From: Methylobacterium sp. E-065
Lineage (GTDB): Bacteria > Pseudomonadota > Alphaproteobacteria > Rhizobiales > Beijerinckiaceae
Length of the DNA: 64,000 bases
Direction of reading: 5' to 3'
Assembly (NCBI RefSeq): GCF_022829605.1
Contig: NZ_JAKSYD010000128.1
Coordinates: forward strand, 118,434-182,433
Part shown: positions 53,216 to 62,510 of the stretch, piece after piece
How the letters are laid out: every line of letters starts with the position of its first letter
How positions within the stretch are numbered: position 1 is the stretch's first letter
Translations under genes and position numbers: made by a program
The notes under the pieces: generated by a model
The model's database searches: none
The model's input: only the letters and a program-made list of their open reading frames with translations
Told to the model about the DNA's origin: nothing

Positions 53216-53716
53216 TCAGGCGGTTTCCTTGGCCTTGCGCGGCTTGCTGGCGCGCTTCGGCTTCTCGGCGACTTCCTCGACCGGCTCCTCGACCGCCACG
53301 GACTTGCGGCGCTGCTGGCCGAGGCCCAGGCTGCGGGCGAGCTCGGAGCGCTGCGCCGAATAGCTCGCGGCCGTCGACGGATAATCCCGCGGCAGACCGA
53401 AGCGCTCGCGATACTGCTCGATCGTCAGGCCGTTGCGCGAAAGATGGCGCTTGAGGGTCTTGTACGGCTTGCCGTCGATGAAAGAGACCAGCGCATCCGG
53501 GGTCACCGACTTGCGGATCTGGGCCGGCGTGGGCTTGTCGGCCGCCTCGGTGACGGCCGCCGTGGGGGCGGACAGCTTTGCCAGAGCGGCATGGACGCCG
53601 GCCAGCAGACCGGGCAGCTCGCTGATCGGCACGGAATTGTTCGAGACATACGCCGAGACGATGTCCGAGGCCTGCTCGATAAAGGTCTGCTGCTGTTCAG
53701 GGGCGTTGTCGTCCAT
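53216..53716 (-). CDS. mucR: MucR/Ros-family transcriptional regulator without zinc ligands
   Basis: It encodes 166 residues. MucR proteins are alphaproteobacterial histone-like regulators that repress surface polysaccharide, motility and cell-cycle genes. KSVTPDALVSFIDGKPYKTL, KRHLSRNGLTIEQYRERFGL and AQRSELARSLGLGQ follow the family end to end, but the zinc-finger ligands are changed: the Cys before the EDG/IDG turn is Ser, and the second His of MTHH is replaced in SRNG. Family members without zinc are known from Mesorhizobium and still bind DNA. The tail is lysine/arginine-rich. The rest of the region is unremarkable. Confidence 0.92.
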   Translation of the reverse strand: MDDNAPEQQQTFIEQASDIVSAYVSNNSVPISELPGLLAGVHAALAKLSAPTAAVTEAADKPTPAQIRKSVTPDALVSFIDGKPYKTLKRHLSRNGLTIEQYRERFGLPRDYPSTAASYSAQRSELARSLGLGQQRRKSVAVEEPVEEVAEKPKRASKPRKAKETA

Positions 53717-54230
53717 CGATGATTCCCTCTATGTGGTGGTGGTGAGACGGTTCTAACGTCTCTGCAGCAAAATCAAGTCGTCGTCGAGGATTTCCATACA
53801 CAAGCGGCCGCCCGTTAACACGCATATTATTCAACCGGCCGGTCCAGCTGAAATCGTTGCCGGAGAAACCCGATTGGTCGGATGGCCGGTTTCACGAGTT
53901 CCAGACACCGCCGCCGTGCCGATGGGCGTCCGATCGGTGACAAGCCGGTCGCTTGGTTTGCGAAGATCGGTTGCCGGTCTGATGAGACCGGTGAAACCTC
54001 ACGGCCCGTCCTGTGGCGCTCTCATTGTGTACGCCGGGCGATAAGGAAGATCTGATGGGAGCCCCGGCGAGACCGCAACGCGGGTAGCGGGCAGGCCGGG
54101 AACAGGATGGTTGCCCACGGCAGCCGGAGCGCCGGGCTACGGCCACCTCGAGTCCGGTGCTGTGCGAGAACAGCCTTGGGGCTTGAGCCGCCCTGCGCCA
54201 TAAAGAGGTCTGTCGGAGGAAGCCGGGACG
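53717..54230. other. intergenic region between mucR and the thioesterase gene
   Basis: About 515 bases. It must hold the mucR promoter, probably near 53750-53850, where AT content rises. MucR-type proteins often bind their own AT-rich promoters. The rest has only GC-driven open frames, without repeats or hairpins that I can defend. Confidence 0.4.
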
Positions 54231-54647
54231 GTGGGCGTGGATCAGGACTCGGAGCCCGGCACCGTCTTCGGAGCTCACATTCCGTTCGTGCAGTTCTGCG
54301 GGATTGAGGCGCTGGACGTGTGCGAGGGGCGGACGCGGCTGCGGCTCGTTCTGCGCCCGGAGCATGCCAACAATCTCGGCATCGCCCACGGCGGCGTGCT
54401 CTGCACCCTGCTCGATGTCGCCCTCGGCACGGCGGCGCGCCTCAGCGTCGGGCGGCCCGTGGTGACCCTCGACATGCAGACCCGGTTCCTGAATCCCGGG
54501 CGCGGCGTCCTGCTCGCGGAGGGGCGCGTGACCCGGGCCGGGCGCGACGTGATCTTCTGCGAGGCCGAGATCCGCGATGCCGAAGGTTTGGTGGTGGCAA
54601 GTGCCACCGGTCTGCTCAAGCCTGTAGGCCAGCCAGCCGCGGGGTAG
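54231..54647 (+). CDS. PaaI-family acyl-CoA thioesterase
   Basis: It encodes 138 residues, hot-dog fold, cytoplasmic. NLGIAHGGVLCTLLDVALGTAA is the family's active-site helix and loop (HGG plus D), and VTLDMQTRFLNPGRGVLLAEG the typical central strands. It should hydrolyse an aromatic or short-chain acyl-CoA; the exact substrate is unknown. GTG start at 54231 (a second GTG at 54237), with AGGAAGCCGGGACG upstream. Convergent with the large glycan gene. Confidence 0.86.
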   Translation: MGVDQDSEPGTVFGAHIPFVQFCGIEALDVCEGRTRLRLVLRPEHANNLGIAHGGVLCTLLDVALGTAARLSVGRPVVTLDMQTRFLNPGRGVLLAEGRVTRAGRDVIFCEAEIRDAEGLVVASATGLLKPVGQPAAG

Positions 54648-54789
54648 AATTAATCGCGACCCTCGCAGCCAGGGCTTTAGTCTAGCCTCGCCTCTTTGAT
54701 CGTCAAGATAAACTGGCTCTTCATTCTCCTTGATTGACGAATGTCGATGAAAGGCATGCCTCACTCGAGAGTAGATGGGGCGCTCCGGT

Positions 54790-57700
54790 CTACAAATCCG
54801 AATACACTGTGTGCGCGGCGGTCCCGGTGAAATCATCTTCGACACCCAGGCCTTTCATAGACTCGACATCGACAGCGATCTCACCTTCCATGACCATGCG
54901 TAGGAATTCCTGCGGCCCCTTCAGCGGCATTTCGGTCAGGAGCAGTTCAGGCCCGTAGAGGGTCAGCGTCTCGGTAACGTACCGTTCCGCGCCGTCGTGC
55001 ATCTCGGCCAGGAGGGCGAGATCGGCGGCACGACGCCTGTCCGCCTTAAAGACCGGCTCGACCCGGTCGCCGACGGAGTAGTCCACCACCTGACCATGGG
55101 CGGCCGTCAGGAACGCTTCGACGGCGAGCGAGTATTTCAGGGCTGGCATTGGTGATGTCCACGGTTTGGCATTCTCGCTGATGCAGCCGAAGGCAAAACC
55201 GCCAGCCTCTTCGACCGCGTTCGCGCTGTCGAAAGCCGCCATGTAGAATCCGATCAGCGGCCGCCCCAGTGTCGCCTGCATCATCTTCTGGATGGTAGCG
55301 GAATAGCCGACATCGACGACGCCGAAGGTCTTGTCCTTGGTGAGGCCCTCTTGGTGCGCGTAGGCGAGGAAGCGCTGTCGCACTCCTGCTGCATGTTCGC
55401 CGATTTCCGGCGCCAGCCGGTTTATCACCCGCTCGATGACGGCGGCGTCCTCGTTTAGCTTGACCTCGAACCGGTCGAGTCCGAGATGGCTTGGGGCGAC
55501 GAAGCCGGTCCGATGGCGTAGCAGAGCCGACAGATCGCCCGCGTAGATTCCGGTGGTTGTTAGCCAGGCGGGCCGAAACTCGGTCGCAAGTGCGGCCGCG
55601 ATGGCCACCTGTCGCGAGACATGGAAATAGCGGCCCTCCGGCAGATGGTGCAGACCAAACCGGTCCCGGATCAGGCGATAGATCCGAACCAGGAAGTCAC
55701 CCTCGCGGGCCAGGAAATACAGTCGTCCGATGTGGCGGAGGGCCTCGTGCCTGATCAGCCAGGACATGAAGAGCAGCGTCAGCGGCCCGAAGACCGTGTA
55801 GCCAACGTCGCTGGCCGAGCCGAGCGAGAGGTACGGCGGCTTGCTGCGGTCGAGGTATGGGGTGCACGCGAGCTTGAGCATGGCATGGCCGATTGCGAGG
55901 TCGGCGGCCCATGTCCGTTCCAGATCGCCCGGGTCGCGCGCAAAGCCGCTCTGCGCAATGATTTTGGCCGGGTGCGCCATGTGCAGGAAGCGGATGCCCC
56001 GATCGCAGGCCGCCTGGACATCGGAGTGCTCGTTGTCGCCGACATGAAGCCATCCCGCGCGCGCGACGCCTTCCGACGCCTCGACGTGGCTCCAGAGGTC
56101 GCCCCGGTCCTTGCGGGCGCCGACGGTATTCGACACGTAGATCCGCGCAAACAGCGTGGCGAGGCCGAAACGGTGCAGGATGCCGAGGATGTCGGCCTCC
56201 TCGTAGTAGGTGTCCGTCATCAGGACGATGCGCTTGCCGAGCACGTGCGCGGCTTTGAGGAGATCGATCACCTCCGTGCGGGGTACGAGGCAGCCGAGGT
56301 CGATCTGTCGTTCGAGGTCGTACGCGCGCGCGATGACATGGGCTGGAATCGTCCCCGTGGCCCGCAGTTCCTCGTAGATTTCGGAGAGGTCGACGTCGCC
56401 CTGATGGCGCTTGCGACCGCGGATCCGGTTCTCGGCGGCACGGCGCTCCTCGAACAGCGGAACAGGCGTGCCCTCCTCGCGGGCGATGCGGTATTCGACG
56501 AGCTTCAACACCGCGTCCGGGCGCCGCGCTGGGCGGCACACGAGGGTGTCGAACAGGTCGAACGAGACGAGATCGACACCCTCCAGCGCCGCGCGCGCGC
56601 CATCCGGCGAATGGCTCGCATACTGGCGCCAGTTGCGAGAACTGCTGCCGTGGCGGACGAGGCCGCGGTCGTAGTCGAAGCAGACGGTGTTGTAGCCCTG
56701 CGCGCGGCATACAAGTGGGATGGCGCGCTCGATCGCGTGGGCGAGCGTGCCGTCGGTTTGACCGCGCTCAGCCGGGAAATCCTGAAGGGTCAGGCCCGCC
56801 GTCAGGAGCGGGCGCAGGGCATCGACCCGCGCCCAAAACATGCCCCCGACCGGATAGTCGAGGTACTCGTCAAATCCGTCGTAGCGGAGTCCGAGGCGCT
56901 CGAGCAGGGCACGGCCCGAGCCGCCATTCGCGAGCCACGTATGAGCCCAGTAGGGCATATGCCCGCTGGTCTCCGGAAAGAAGAGGCCGAGCTTGGTGTC
57001 GTCGTTGAGCAGGGATAACGCAAGGTGGGCGCAAGCTGAGTTGGCGAAAAGAGCCCGATAGATGTTATCGCGCCAGCGCGTCTGCTCGCTGCCGCTATAG
57101 AGCGATTTCTTGGTGTGGATGTGAAGGACGTAATCGTGCTGGAGGATCTCCTGCGCGAAGGTGCTGACAAAGGCTCCGAAGTTGCGGCCGCGGTTCTCCA
57201 CCACCGCCACGCGGATAGGGCGCCCGAGGCCCGCGCGGGTGGCGGCGGCCTCGATGGCCAGCTTCTTCTCGATCTGATCCGTGGACACCAGAAGGTCGAA
57301 CTTGGGAATCGCCTTTGCGAGGCGTGGGACAAGATCCTCGAAGATGTCGACGTAGAAGGCGTGGACGACGACGGCGATCCGGGCGCTCACCCTTTCGCGC
57401 AGGATGATGGGGCCGACCTCGATCCGGTGGCCTCTGGTGTCGCGAGTCCGGGCGAGACAGATCTGCCGCATCTCGGCACGACCGCTGTCGAGGTAGTGCA
57501 GCAGCGGATTGACGGAGAACGGCACGAGATCGGGATTGCGCTCAAGGTAGCGCGGGCCATCGAACAGGGGGCCCGGGCTCAGGCCGAGGGCTGAACCCTC
57601 TTGGAGGTAGTGGTGGGCGGCGTCCCGTTCCAGGGGGAGGTCGGGGGCCTGGGTCCTGCGGTACCAGTCGGTGTCAAACAGGTCGGATCCCGTCACCTGC

Positions 57701-58398
57701 GCGACCGCAGCCGGCTCCACGGCCGGGCGGATCGGGCGGTCCTCGGCTTGGCCGCAGGTGATGTAGTGCAGCAGCGGGTTCAGCCCGGCTGCCGCGACGT
57801 CGGGATTGTCGGCGAGGTACAGGGGGCCGTCGAACAACGGACCGGGGCTCAGGCCGAGGGCCACACCCTTCTGCAGGTAGTGGTGAGCGGCGTCTTGCTC
57901 CTCGGGAAGGCCGGGGGCCTGGGTGCTCCGGTACCAGTCGGCGTCGAACAAGTACGATTCCGCCACCTGCGCGACTGCAGCCGCGTCGACGAGCGGGAAG
58001 ATCGGCCGGTCCTCGGCTTGGCCATAGTCGATGTAGTGCAGCAGCGGGTTCAGCCCGGCTTCCGCGACGTCGGGATTGTCGGCGAGGTACAGGGGGCCGT
58101 CGAACAGCGGACCCGGGCTCAGGCCGAGGGCCGCGCCCTGCTGCAGGTAGTGGTGAGCGGCGTCTCGGTCGGAGGGAAGGTCGGGGGCCTGGGTGCTCCG
58201 GTACCAGTCGGCGTCGAACAGGCGCGACCCCGCCACCCGCGCGGCGGCGGCCGGTTCGATCACCCGGCCGGCCCGATATCCGTTCGCGCGCTCTCTCGAA
58301 CGATGATGCGCCTGAGGTGCCGAATGGAGCACCTCCGCATCGTGTTCGCGCTCGCAGCGGTCCTGCAAAGTCGGACCGATTCCGTTCTGGCGGAGCAT
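54790..58398 (-). CDS. rhamnan-synthesis-F/HAD fusion protein with three 90-residue repeats
   Basis: It encodes 1202 residues, no signal peptide. Residues 47-316 are three tandem copies of a 90-residue unit with the pattern FD-x-DWYR-x2-QAP-x-LP, AAHHYLQ-x-G-x-ALGLSPGPLFDGP, NPD-x5-NPLLHY. Copies 1 and 2 are nearly identical. Residues about 341-600 match the RgpF (rhamnan synthesis protein F) domain (AVVVHAFYVDIFEDLVPRLA, ENRGRNFGAFVSTF, HIHTKKSLYSG). From about 608 (VSFDLFDTLVCRP) a HAD-like domain with DTYYEEADI and HVGDNEHSDVQAA follows, then a domain with LFMSWLIRHE and FLAREGDFLVRIYRL found after HAD in glycan loci. HAD motif I has Phe where the usual second Asp stands. Role: probably capsule or O-antigen glycan synthesis. 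Confidence 0.85.
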   Translation of the reverse strand: MLRQNGIGPTLQDRCEREHDAEVLHSAPQAHHRSRERANGYRAGRVIEPAAAARVAGSRLFDADWYRSTQAPDLPSDRDAAHHYLQQGAALGLSPGPLFDGPLYLADNPDVAEAGLNPLLHYIDYGQAEDRPIFPLVDAAAVAQVAESYLFDADWYRSTQAPGLPEEQDAAHHYLQKGVALGLSPGPLFDGPLYLADNPDVAAAGLNPLLHYITCGQAEDRPIRPAVEPAAVAQVTGSDLFDTDWYRRTQAPDLPLERDAAHHYLQEGSALGLSPGPLFDGPRYLERNPDLVPFSVNPLLHYLDSGRAEMRQICLARTRDTRGHRIEVGPIILRERVSARIAVVVHAFYVDIFEDLVPRLAKAIPKFDLLVSTDQIEKKLAIEAAATRAGLGRPIRVAVVENRGRNFGAFVSTFAQEILQHDYVLHIHTKKSLYSGSEQTRWRDNIYRALFANSACAHLALSLLNDDTKLGLFFPETSGHMPYWAHTWLANGGSGRALLERLGLRYDGFDEYLDYPVGGMFWARVDALRPLLTAGLTLQDFPAERGQTDGTLAHAIERAIPLVCRAQGYNTVCFDYDRGLVRHGSSSRNWRQYASHSPDGARAALEGVDLVSFDLFDTLVCRPARRPDAVLKLVEYRIAREEGTPVPLFEERRAAENRIRGRKRHQGDVDLSEIYEELRATGTIPAHVIARAYDLERQIDLGCLVPRTEVIDLLKAAHVLGKRIVLMTDTYYEEADILGILHRFGLATLFARIYVSNTVGARKDRGDLWSHVEASEGVARAGWLHVGDNEHSDVQAACDRGIRFLHMAHPAKIIAQSGFARDPGDLERTWAADLAIGHAMLKLACTPYLDRSKPPYLSLGSASDVGYTVFGPLTLLFMSWLIRHEALRHIGRLYFLAREGDFLVRIYRLIRDRFGLHHLPEGRYFHVSRQVAIAAALATEFRPAWLTTTGIYAGDLSALLRHRTGFVAPSHLGLDRFEVKLNEDAAVIERVINRLAPEIGEHAAGVRQRFLAYAHQEGLTKDKTFGVVDVGYSATIQKMMQATLGRPLIGFYMAAFDSANAVEEAGGFAFGCISENAKPWTSPMPALKYSLAVEAFLTAAHGQVVDYSVGDRVEPVFKADRRRAADLALLAEMHDGAERYVTETLTLYGPELLLTEMPLKGPQEFLRMVMEGEIAVDVESMKGLGVEDDFTGTAAHTVYSDL

Positions 58399-58655
58399 GT
58401 TGACGCTTCTGATTGGCTCAGCGGAAAAGATGTTCGCGTTTAAATGGTGTCACGCCAAGCCATCTTACGCAGCTGTATCCTCAAGGACCATAGAAAAACC
58501 TGCGCGGTAACCATCGAATTTTTCGCACTTGAACCTAAGCGTGTTTTATCTTACTTTGCACTCGAAAATTATATTCGGATTATCGACGAAGTATTGCATG
58601 CGGCCTGCAAAATATTTTCTATTTTTTAATAAAAAGCAGGATAGGGCGAACGTAA
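58399..58655. other. AT-rich divergent promoter region
   Basis: 257 bases between the divergent glycan gene and the methyltransferase. From 58485 to 58700 AT content is far above the window average (TAATAAAAAG near 58627), and this continues into the first 150 bases of the methyltransferase. Both promoters probably lie here. The composition suggests acquisition from a lower-GC source, or a strong regulatory AT tract (for example MucR-type). Confidence 0.5.
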
Positions 58656-59663
58656 ATGACTAAAAAACCGGAAACAGAAGTCAATTTTGACGAAGGGCAG
58701 CTGGAATTGCCCGGAGATAGATTTCATGATGAGTTTCGTGGTCAGATACAGAAAGATATAATGCACCGCTATATTTATGCAGAACGGTTTGTGGAGAAAA
58801 AGATAGTGCTCGATGTCGCGTGCGGAGAAGGCTACGGCAGCTCTCTCCTCGGCGCGCGAGCGCGCTCCGTGCTTGGTATCGACATCGATCCCGCCACCGT
58901 CGCACACGCCGAACGGCGCTACGCCTCGGATCGGGTCAGGTTTCAAGTTGGAGACATCGCGTGTCTGCCGGTTGCCGATGCCTCGGTCGACATCGCGATC
59001 TGCTTCGAGACGATCGAGCACGTCGCCGATCAGCCCGGCGCCGTGGCCGAACTGCGCCGGGTGCTCAAGCCTGACGGAATCCTCGTGATCTCGACGCCGA
59101 ACATCGCGGTGCGGAACGGTGCCCGGCCTGAGGGCAATCCGTTCCACACGCATGAGCTGACGGGCCCGGAGTTCGTTTCTCTGCTCGAGCGGCAGTTCCC
59201 GACGGTCCGATTCCTTGTTCAGCACAACATCCACGGATCTGTGATCCTGCCTGGCGCTGCGTCCTCCGGCGCGGACGCCCATCTGGCGAAGGCCCTCGGG
59301 GGCCACTCAGTCTCCAGCGGCGACGCGATGGCAGTCCGCTCCTACATCGCCATCGCGACCGGTGCCGATGACATCAAGCCGGTCACGAGTCTCTACGACG
59401 ACAGCCAGGAGCTCGAACACGAGCGCGAGGAGTTTCGCGACGCTGTGGCCACGATGCATGCTTACGCGGAGGATCTCAAACGCGAGCGGGCAAAGACGGT
59501 GGCGTTGGAAGCCGAGCTCCGCAGCGTCACAAAAGCAGGGGCAGGCGATGAACAACCACTCAGAACGCTCACGGTAGCGAATGAGATCCTCAAGATACAG
59601 GTCGAGCACCTTCGTGCGAAGTTGAAGTCTCTCGGCGTGCAGGATCTGCGCGACTTGAGGTGA
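58656..59663 (+). CDS. SAM-dependent methyltransferase with C-terminal coiled coil
   Basis: It encodes 335 residues. VLDVACGEGYGSSLL (motif I, about residue 52-66) and VLGIDIDPATVAHAE, then VGDIACLPVADASVDIAICF and ELRRVLKPDGILVIST are a complete class I methyltransferase core (about 45-190). Residues about 245-330 are heptad-rich (EHEREEFRDAVATMHAYAED to LKSLG), a coiled coil as in glycan chain-length methyltransferases. The first 50 codons are AT-rich. Together with the divergent RgpF/HAD gene it suggests a small glycan-modification locus. No membrane segment. Confidence 0.88.
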   Translation: MTKKPETEVNFDEGQLELPGDRFHDEFRGQIQKDIMHRYIYAERFVEKKIVLDVACGEGYGSSLLGARARSVLGIDIDPATVAHAERRYASDRVRFQVGDIACLPVADASVDIAICFETIEHVADQPGAVAELRRVLKPDGILVISTPNIAVRNGARPEGNPFHTHELTGPEFVSLLERQFPTVRFLVQHNIHGSVILPGAASSGADAHLAKALGGHSVSSGDAMAVRSYIAIATGADDIKPVTSLYDDSQELEHEREEFRDAVATMHAYAEDLKRERAKTVALEAELRSVTKAGAGDEQPLRTLTVANEILKIQVEHLRAKLKSLGVQDLRDLR

Positions 59664-59830
59664 GCGAAGCGCGTAGGCCCATTCTCGAACCGGGCCGGTT
59701 CTCGCTGACCTCTCACGTCGACGACCCGTGGCAGCCCGCCGGGTCGCGTCGGCGCTGCGGGTGCGGGTGATGCGCCGGTCCGGTCACGACTGAATTGACG
59801 GCGGCCCGGCGGGGTGGGAAAGCCTCGGCC

Positions 59831-60763
59831 ATGACGATGCCGGATGATGCGCGCGCAGCCCTGGCTGCACCTCCCGCCGAGGCCGATGTCACGGCCATGA
59901 AATCCGAAGCCGCCGCGTGGTTCGAAACCCTGCGCGACCGCATCCTCGCGGCGCTTGAGGCGCTGGAGGCCGAGGCCGAGGGGCCGTTCCACCCGGACGC
60001 GCCCGACGGGCCGGGCACCTTCGTGAAGACGCCCTGGAACCGCACCGACCATACCGGGCGGCCCGGCGGCGGCGGCGTGATGTCGATGCTCAAGGGCCGC
60101 GTGTTCGAGAAGGCCGGCGTCCACATCTCGACGGTGCACGGCGAGTTCGCGCCGGAGTTCCGAGCCCAGATGCCCGGGGCGTCCGAGGACCCGCGCTTCT
60201 TCGCCACCGGCATCTCGCTGATCGCCCATCCCTGGAATCCGCATGCGCCGACGGTGCACATGAACACCCGCTTCGTCGCAACGACGCGGGCGTGGTTCGG
60301 CGGCGGGGCCGATCTCACCCCCGTGCTCGACCGGCGCCGCACTCAGGAGGATCCGGACAGCCACCACTTCCACGCCTGCCTGGAGCGGGCCTGCGCGGCG
60401 CACGGCGTCGATTACCCACGCTACAAAGCGTGGTGCGAGGAATACTTCCAGCTCAAGCACCGGAACGAGCCGCGCGGCATTGGCGGGATCTTTTATGACT
60501 ACCGCTGGACCGGCAACCCGCAGGCCGATCTCGCCTTCACCCGCGATGTGGGACAGGCCTTCCTGGAGGCCTATCCGAAGATCGTCCGCGACAATCTCGG
60601 CACGGCCTGGACCGAGGCCGACCGGTTCGAGCAACAGGTGCGGCGCGGGCGCTACGTCGAGTTCAATCTGCTCTACGATCGGGGCACGATCTTCGGCCTG
60701 AAGACCGGCGGCAACGTCGCCTCGATTCTGTCGTCGATGCCGCCCACCGTGCGCTGGCCGTGA
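59831..60763 (+). CDS. hemF: oxygen-dependent coproporphyrinogen III oxidase
   Basis: It converts coproporphyrinogen III to protoporphyrinogen IX with O2 in haem and chlorophyll synthesis. 310 residues from the ATG at 59831 (a second ATG at 59837); a TTG at 59795 is also in frame. [71 protein letters not shown] and [17 protein letters not shown] are the conserved blocks, all intact. Cytoplasmic homodimer. The helicase gene starts 10 bases downstream. Confidence 0.97.
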   Translation: MTMPDDARAALAAPPAEADVTAMKSEAAAWFETLRDRILAALEALEAEAEGPFHPDAPDGPGTFVKTPWNRTDHTGRPGGGGVMSMLKGRVFEKAGVHISTVHGEFAPEFRAQMPGASEDPRFFATGISLIAHPWNPHAPTVHMNTRFVATTRAWFGGGADLTPVLDRRRTQEDPDSHHFHACLERACAAHGVDYPRYKAWCEEYFQLKHRNEPRGIGGIFYDYRWTGNPQADLAFTRDVGQAFLEAYPKIVRDNLGTAWTEADRFEQQVRRGRYVEFNLLYDRGTIFGLKTGGNVASILSSMPPTVRWP

Positions 60764-60773
60764 TGGGGCTGTC

Positions 60774-61892
60774 ATGAGCGCGGGGCTGCCCTCGGCCTAT
60801 GCCCCCCAGCAGGACGCGGCGCTCAAGGCGATCGCCGCGTGGCGGCGCGACGGCGGATCCCAGGTCTTCCGGCTGTTCGGCTATGCGGGAACCGGCAAGA
60901 CCACGCTCGCCCGGCGGATCGCCGAGGATGTGGACGGCACGGTGGTGTACGGCGCCTTCACCGGCAAGGCCGCCTCGGTGATGCGTCAGAAGGGCTGCTA
61001 CGACGCCGCCACGATCCATTCGCTGATCTACCGCACCAAGGAGGCGGAGGAGGGCGGCCCGACCTTCACGCTGAACCGCTCGGGCCTCGCCGCCAAGGCG
61101 GACCTGATCATCATCGACGAATGCTCGATGGTCGATTCCGATCTCGGCAACGACCTCCTGTCGTTCGAGCGGCCGGTGCTGGTGCTCGGCGATCCGGCGC
61201 AATTGCCGCCGGTGCGCGGCGGCGGCTTCTTCACCGAGGCCGAGCCAGACGTGATGCTGACCGAGGTCCACCGGCAGGCCAAGGACGATCCGATCGTGCG
61301 TATGGCGATGACCATCCGCGAGGGCGGACGGCTGGAACTCGGCACCTTCGGGCAGAGCCGGGTGGTCTCACGCCGCGCCCTCGACCCGGCCGAGGTCCTC
61401 GAATGCGATCAGGTTCTGGTCGGGCTCAACAAGACGCGCCGGCTCTACAATGGCCGCCTGCGGGAACTCGCCGGCCACACCGACCTGATGCCGGCGATCG
61501 GCGAGAAGCTGGTCTGCCTGCGCAACGATCGGGTGAAGGGCCTGCTCAACGGCTCGACCTGGACGGTGCAGGCCCTGCGTGCGCCGCCGCGGCCGGACCT
61601 GATCCGCCTCGACGTGGTGCCCGAGGACGATCCGGGCCTGCGCCGGAAGCCCACCGACATCAAGGTGCTGCGGGCGATGATCTCGGGCTCGGACGAGGAG
61701 ATCCCGTTGTTCCTGCGCCGGGAGACCGACGAGTTCACCTACGGCTACGCACTGACGGTGCACAAGGCGCAGGGCTCCCAATGGGACCGGGTGACGCTCT
61801 TCGACGAATCCTACGCCTTCCGCGAGCACCGGGCGCGCTGGCTCTATACCGGCCTCACCCGCGCCGCGCAGGCGATCACCGTGGTGGTCTGA
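60774..61892 (+). CDS. RecD2-like superfamily 1 DNA helicase
   Basis: It encodes 372 residues. LFGYAGTGKTTLARR (GYAGTGKT at 36-43) is Walker A, DLIIIDECSMVDSDLGND Walker B, VLVLGDPAQLPPVRGGGFF motif III, and YGYALTVHKAQGSQWDRVTL with LYTGLTRAAQAITVVV the C-terminal UvrD_C_2 motifs. It is shorter than RecD2 (about 740 residues), lacking the N-terminal part, like many alphaproteobacterial ATP-dependent RecD-like enzymes. It should unwind DNA 5' to 3', in repair. Probably co-transcribed with hemF by position, without an obvious functional link. Confidence 0.9.
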   Translation: MSAGLPSAYAPQQDAALKAIAAWRRDGGSQVFRLFGYAGTGKTTLARRIAEDVDGTVVYGAFTGKAASVMRQKGCYDAATIHSLIYRTKEAEEGGPTFTLNRSGLAAKADLIIIDECSMVDSDLGNDLLSFERPVLVLGDPAQLPPVRGGGFFTEAEPDVMLTEVHRQAKDDPIVRMAMTIREGGRLELGTFGQSRVVSRRALDPAEVLECDQVLVGLNKTRRLYNGRLRELAGHTDLMPAIGEKLVCLRNDRVKGLLNGSTWTVQALRAPPRPDLIRLDVVPEDDPGLRRKPTDIKVLRAMISGSDEEIPLFLRRETDEFTYGYALTVHKAQGSQWDRVTLFDESYAFREHRARWLYTGLTRAAQAITVVV

Positions 61893-62229
61893 GCTTCCGT
61901 ATCTGTGCATCCGGGTCGCGCCGCCACGGCCCGGAGCGCGACCGGGCTCGGGACGCGCTGACGCCCGATTCGTACCGGACCACCGCGGCAACCTCCGAAG
62001 CGCGACCGGACGCGGCGACAGCTGCGATCCCGTGTTCGAGGATCTTCGGCGCGGCGGAGGAGATCATTCTGGGTCTCTTGGCTTGCCCTGCCGCGGCAAC
62101 CCCGTTATGACCCGCCTCGGCTATTCCCGAGCGCCCGCCTCCGAGCTATTGGCGGTGGTCGACTTGGTAAGGTCAGAGCGACGGTTCTCGTAACGGTGCT
62201 GCCTGCATCACCTGTCCGAGATCGCTGCT
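61893..62229. other. intergenic region between the helicase gene and tRNA-Ser
   Basis: About 337 bases. No gene or repeat recognised. The tRNA promoter should lie in the last 60 bases, but no clear -35/-10 pair was seen. Confidence 0.35.
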
Positions 62230-62319
62230 GGAGAGGTGGCAGAGCGGTTGAATGCACCGCACTCGAAATGCGGCATGCCTGCAAGGGCATCGGGGGTTCG
62301 AATCCCCCCCTCTCCGCCA
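62230..62319 (+). tRNA. tRNA-Ser (CGA anticodon)
   Basis: A 90-base cloverleaf including the encoded CCA. The acceptor GGAGAGG pairs with CCTCTCC before G-CCA. The anticodon stem CCGCA/TGCGG encloses loop CTCGAAA with anticodon CGA, which reads UCG. A long variable arm (TGCCTGCAAGGGCA) is typical of serine tRNAs. The T arm is GGGGG-TTCGAAT-CCCCC. Confidence 0.97.
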
Positions 62320-62510
62320 GTTGACTGTTATAAGCCATTGTTTTGATTTGAAAAATCGGCCTCAACGAGGCCGCAGCCCCACTTTATAGCCCACATTTTC
62401 AAGCGGCTTGGACCGGCTCGTTTTGGACGTTGCCGGACAATGAAGCCTCGCGCGCGCGACGGCTGACGCCCCAACTCGATAGCGGCAGCCGCTTTGGAGT
62501 AGGGTTGGAA

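Noticed and set aside
53892..54845. Leftward 317-residue frame across the thioesterase gene
   Set aside because: Runs antisense to a clear PaaI domain and has no domain of its own.
62105..62365. Frame covering tRNA-Ser
   Set aside because: Lies over an unambiguous tRNA gene and has no ribosome site.
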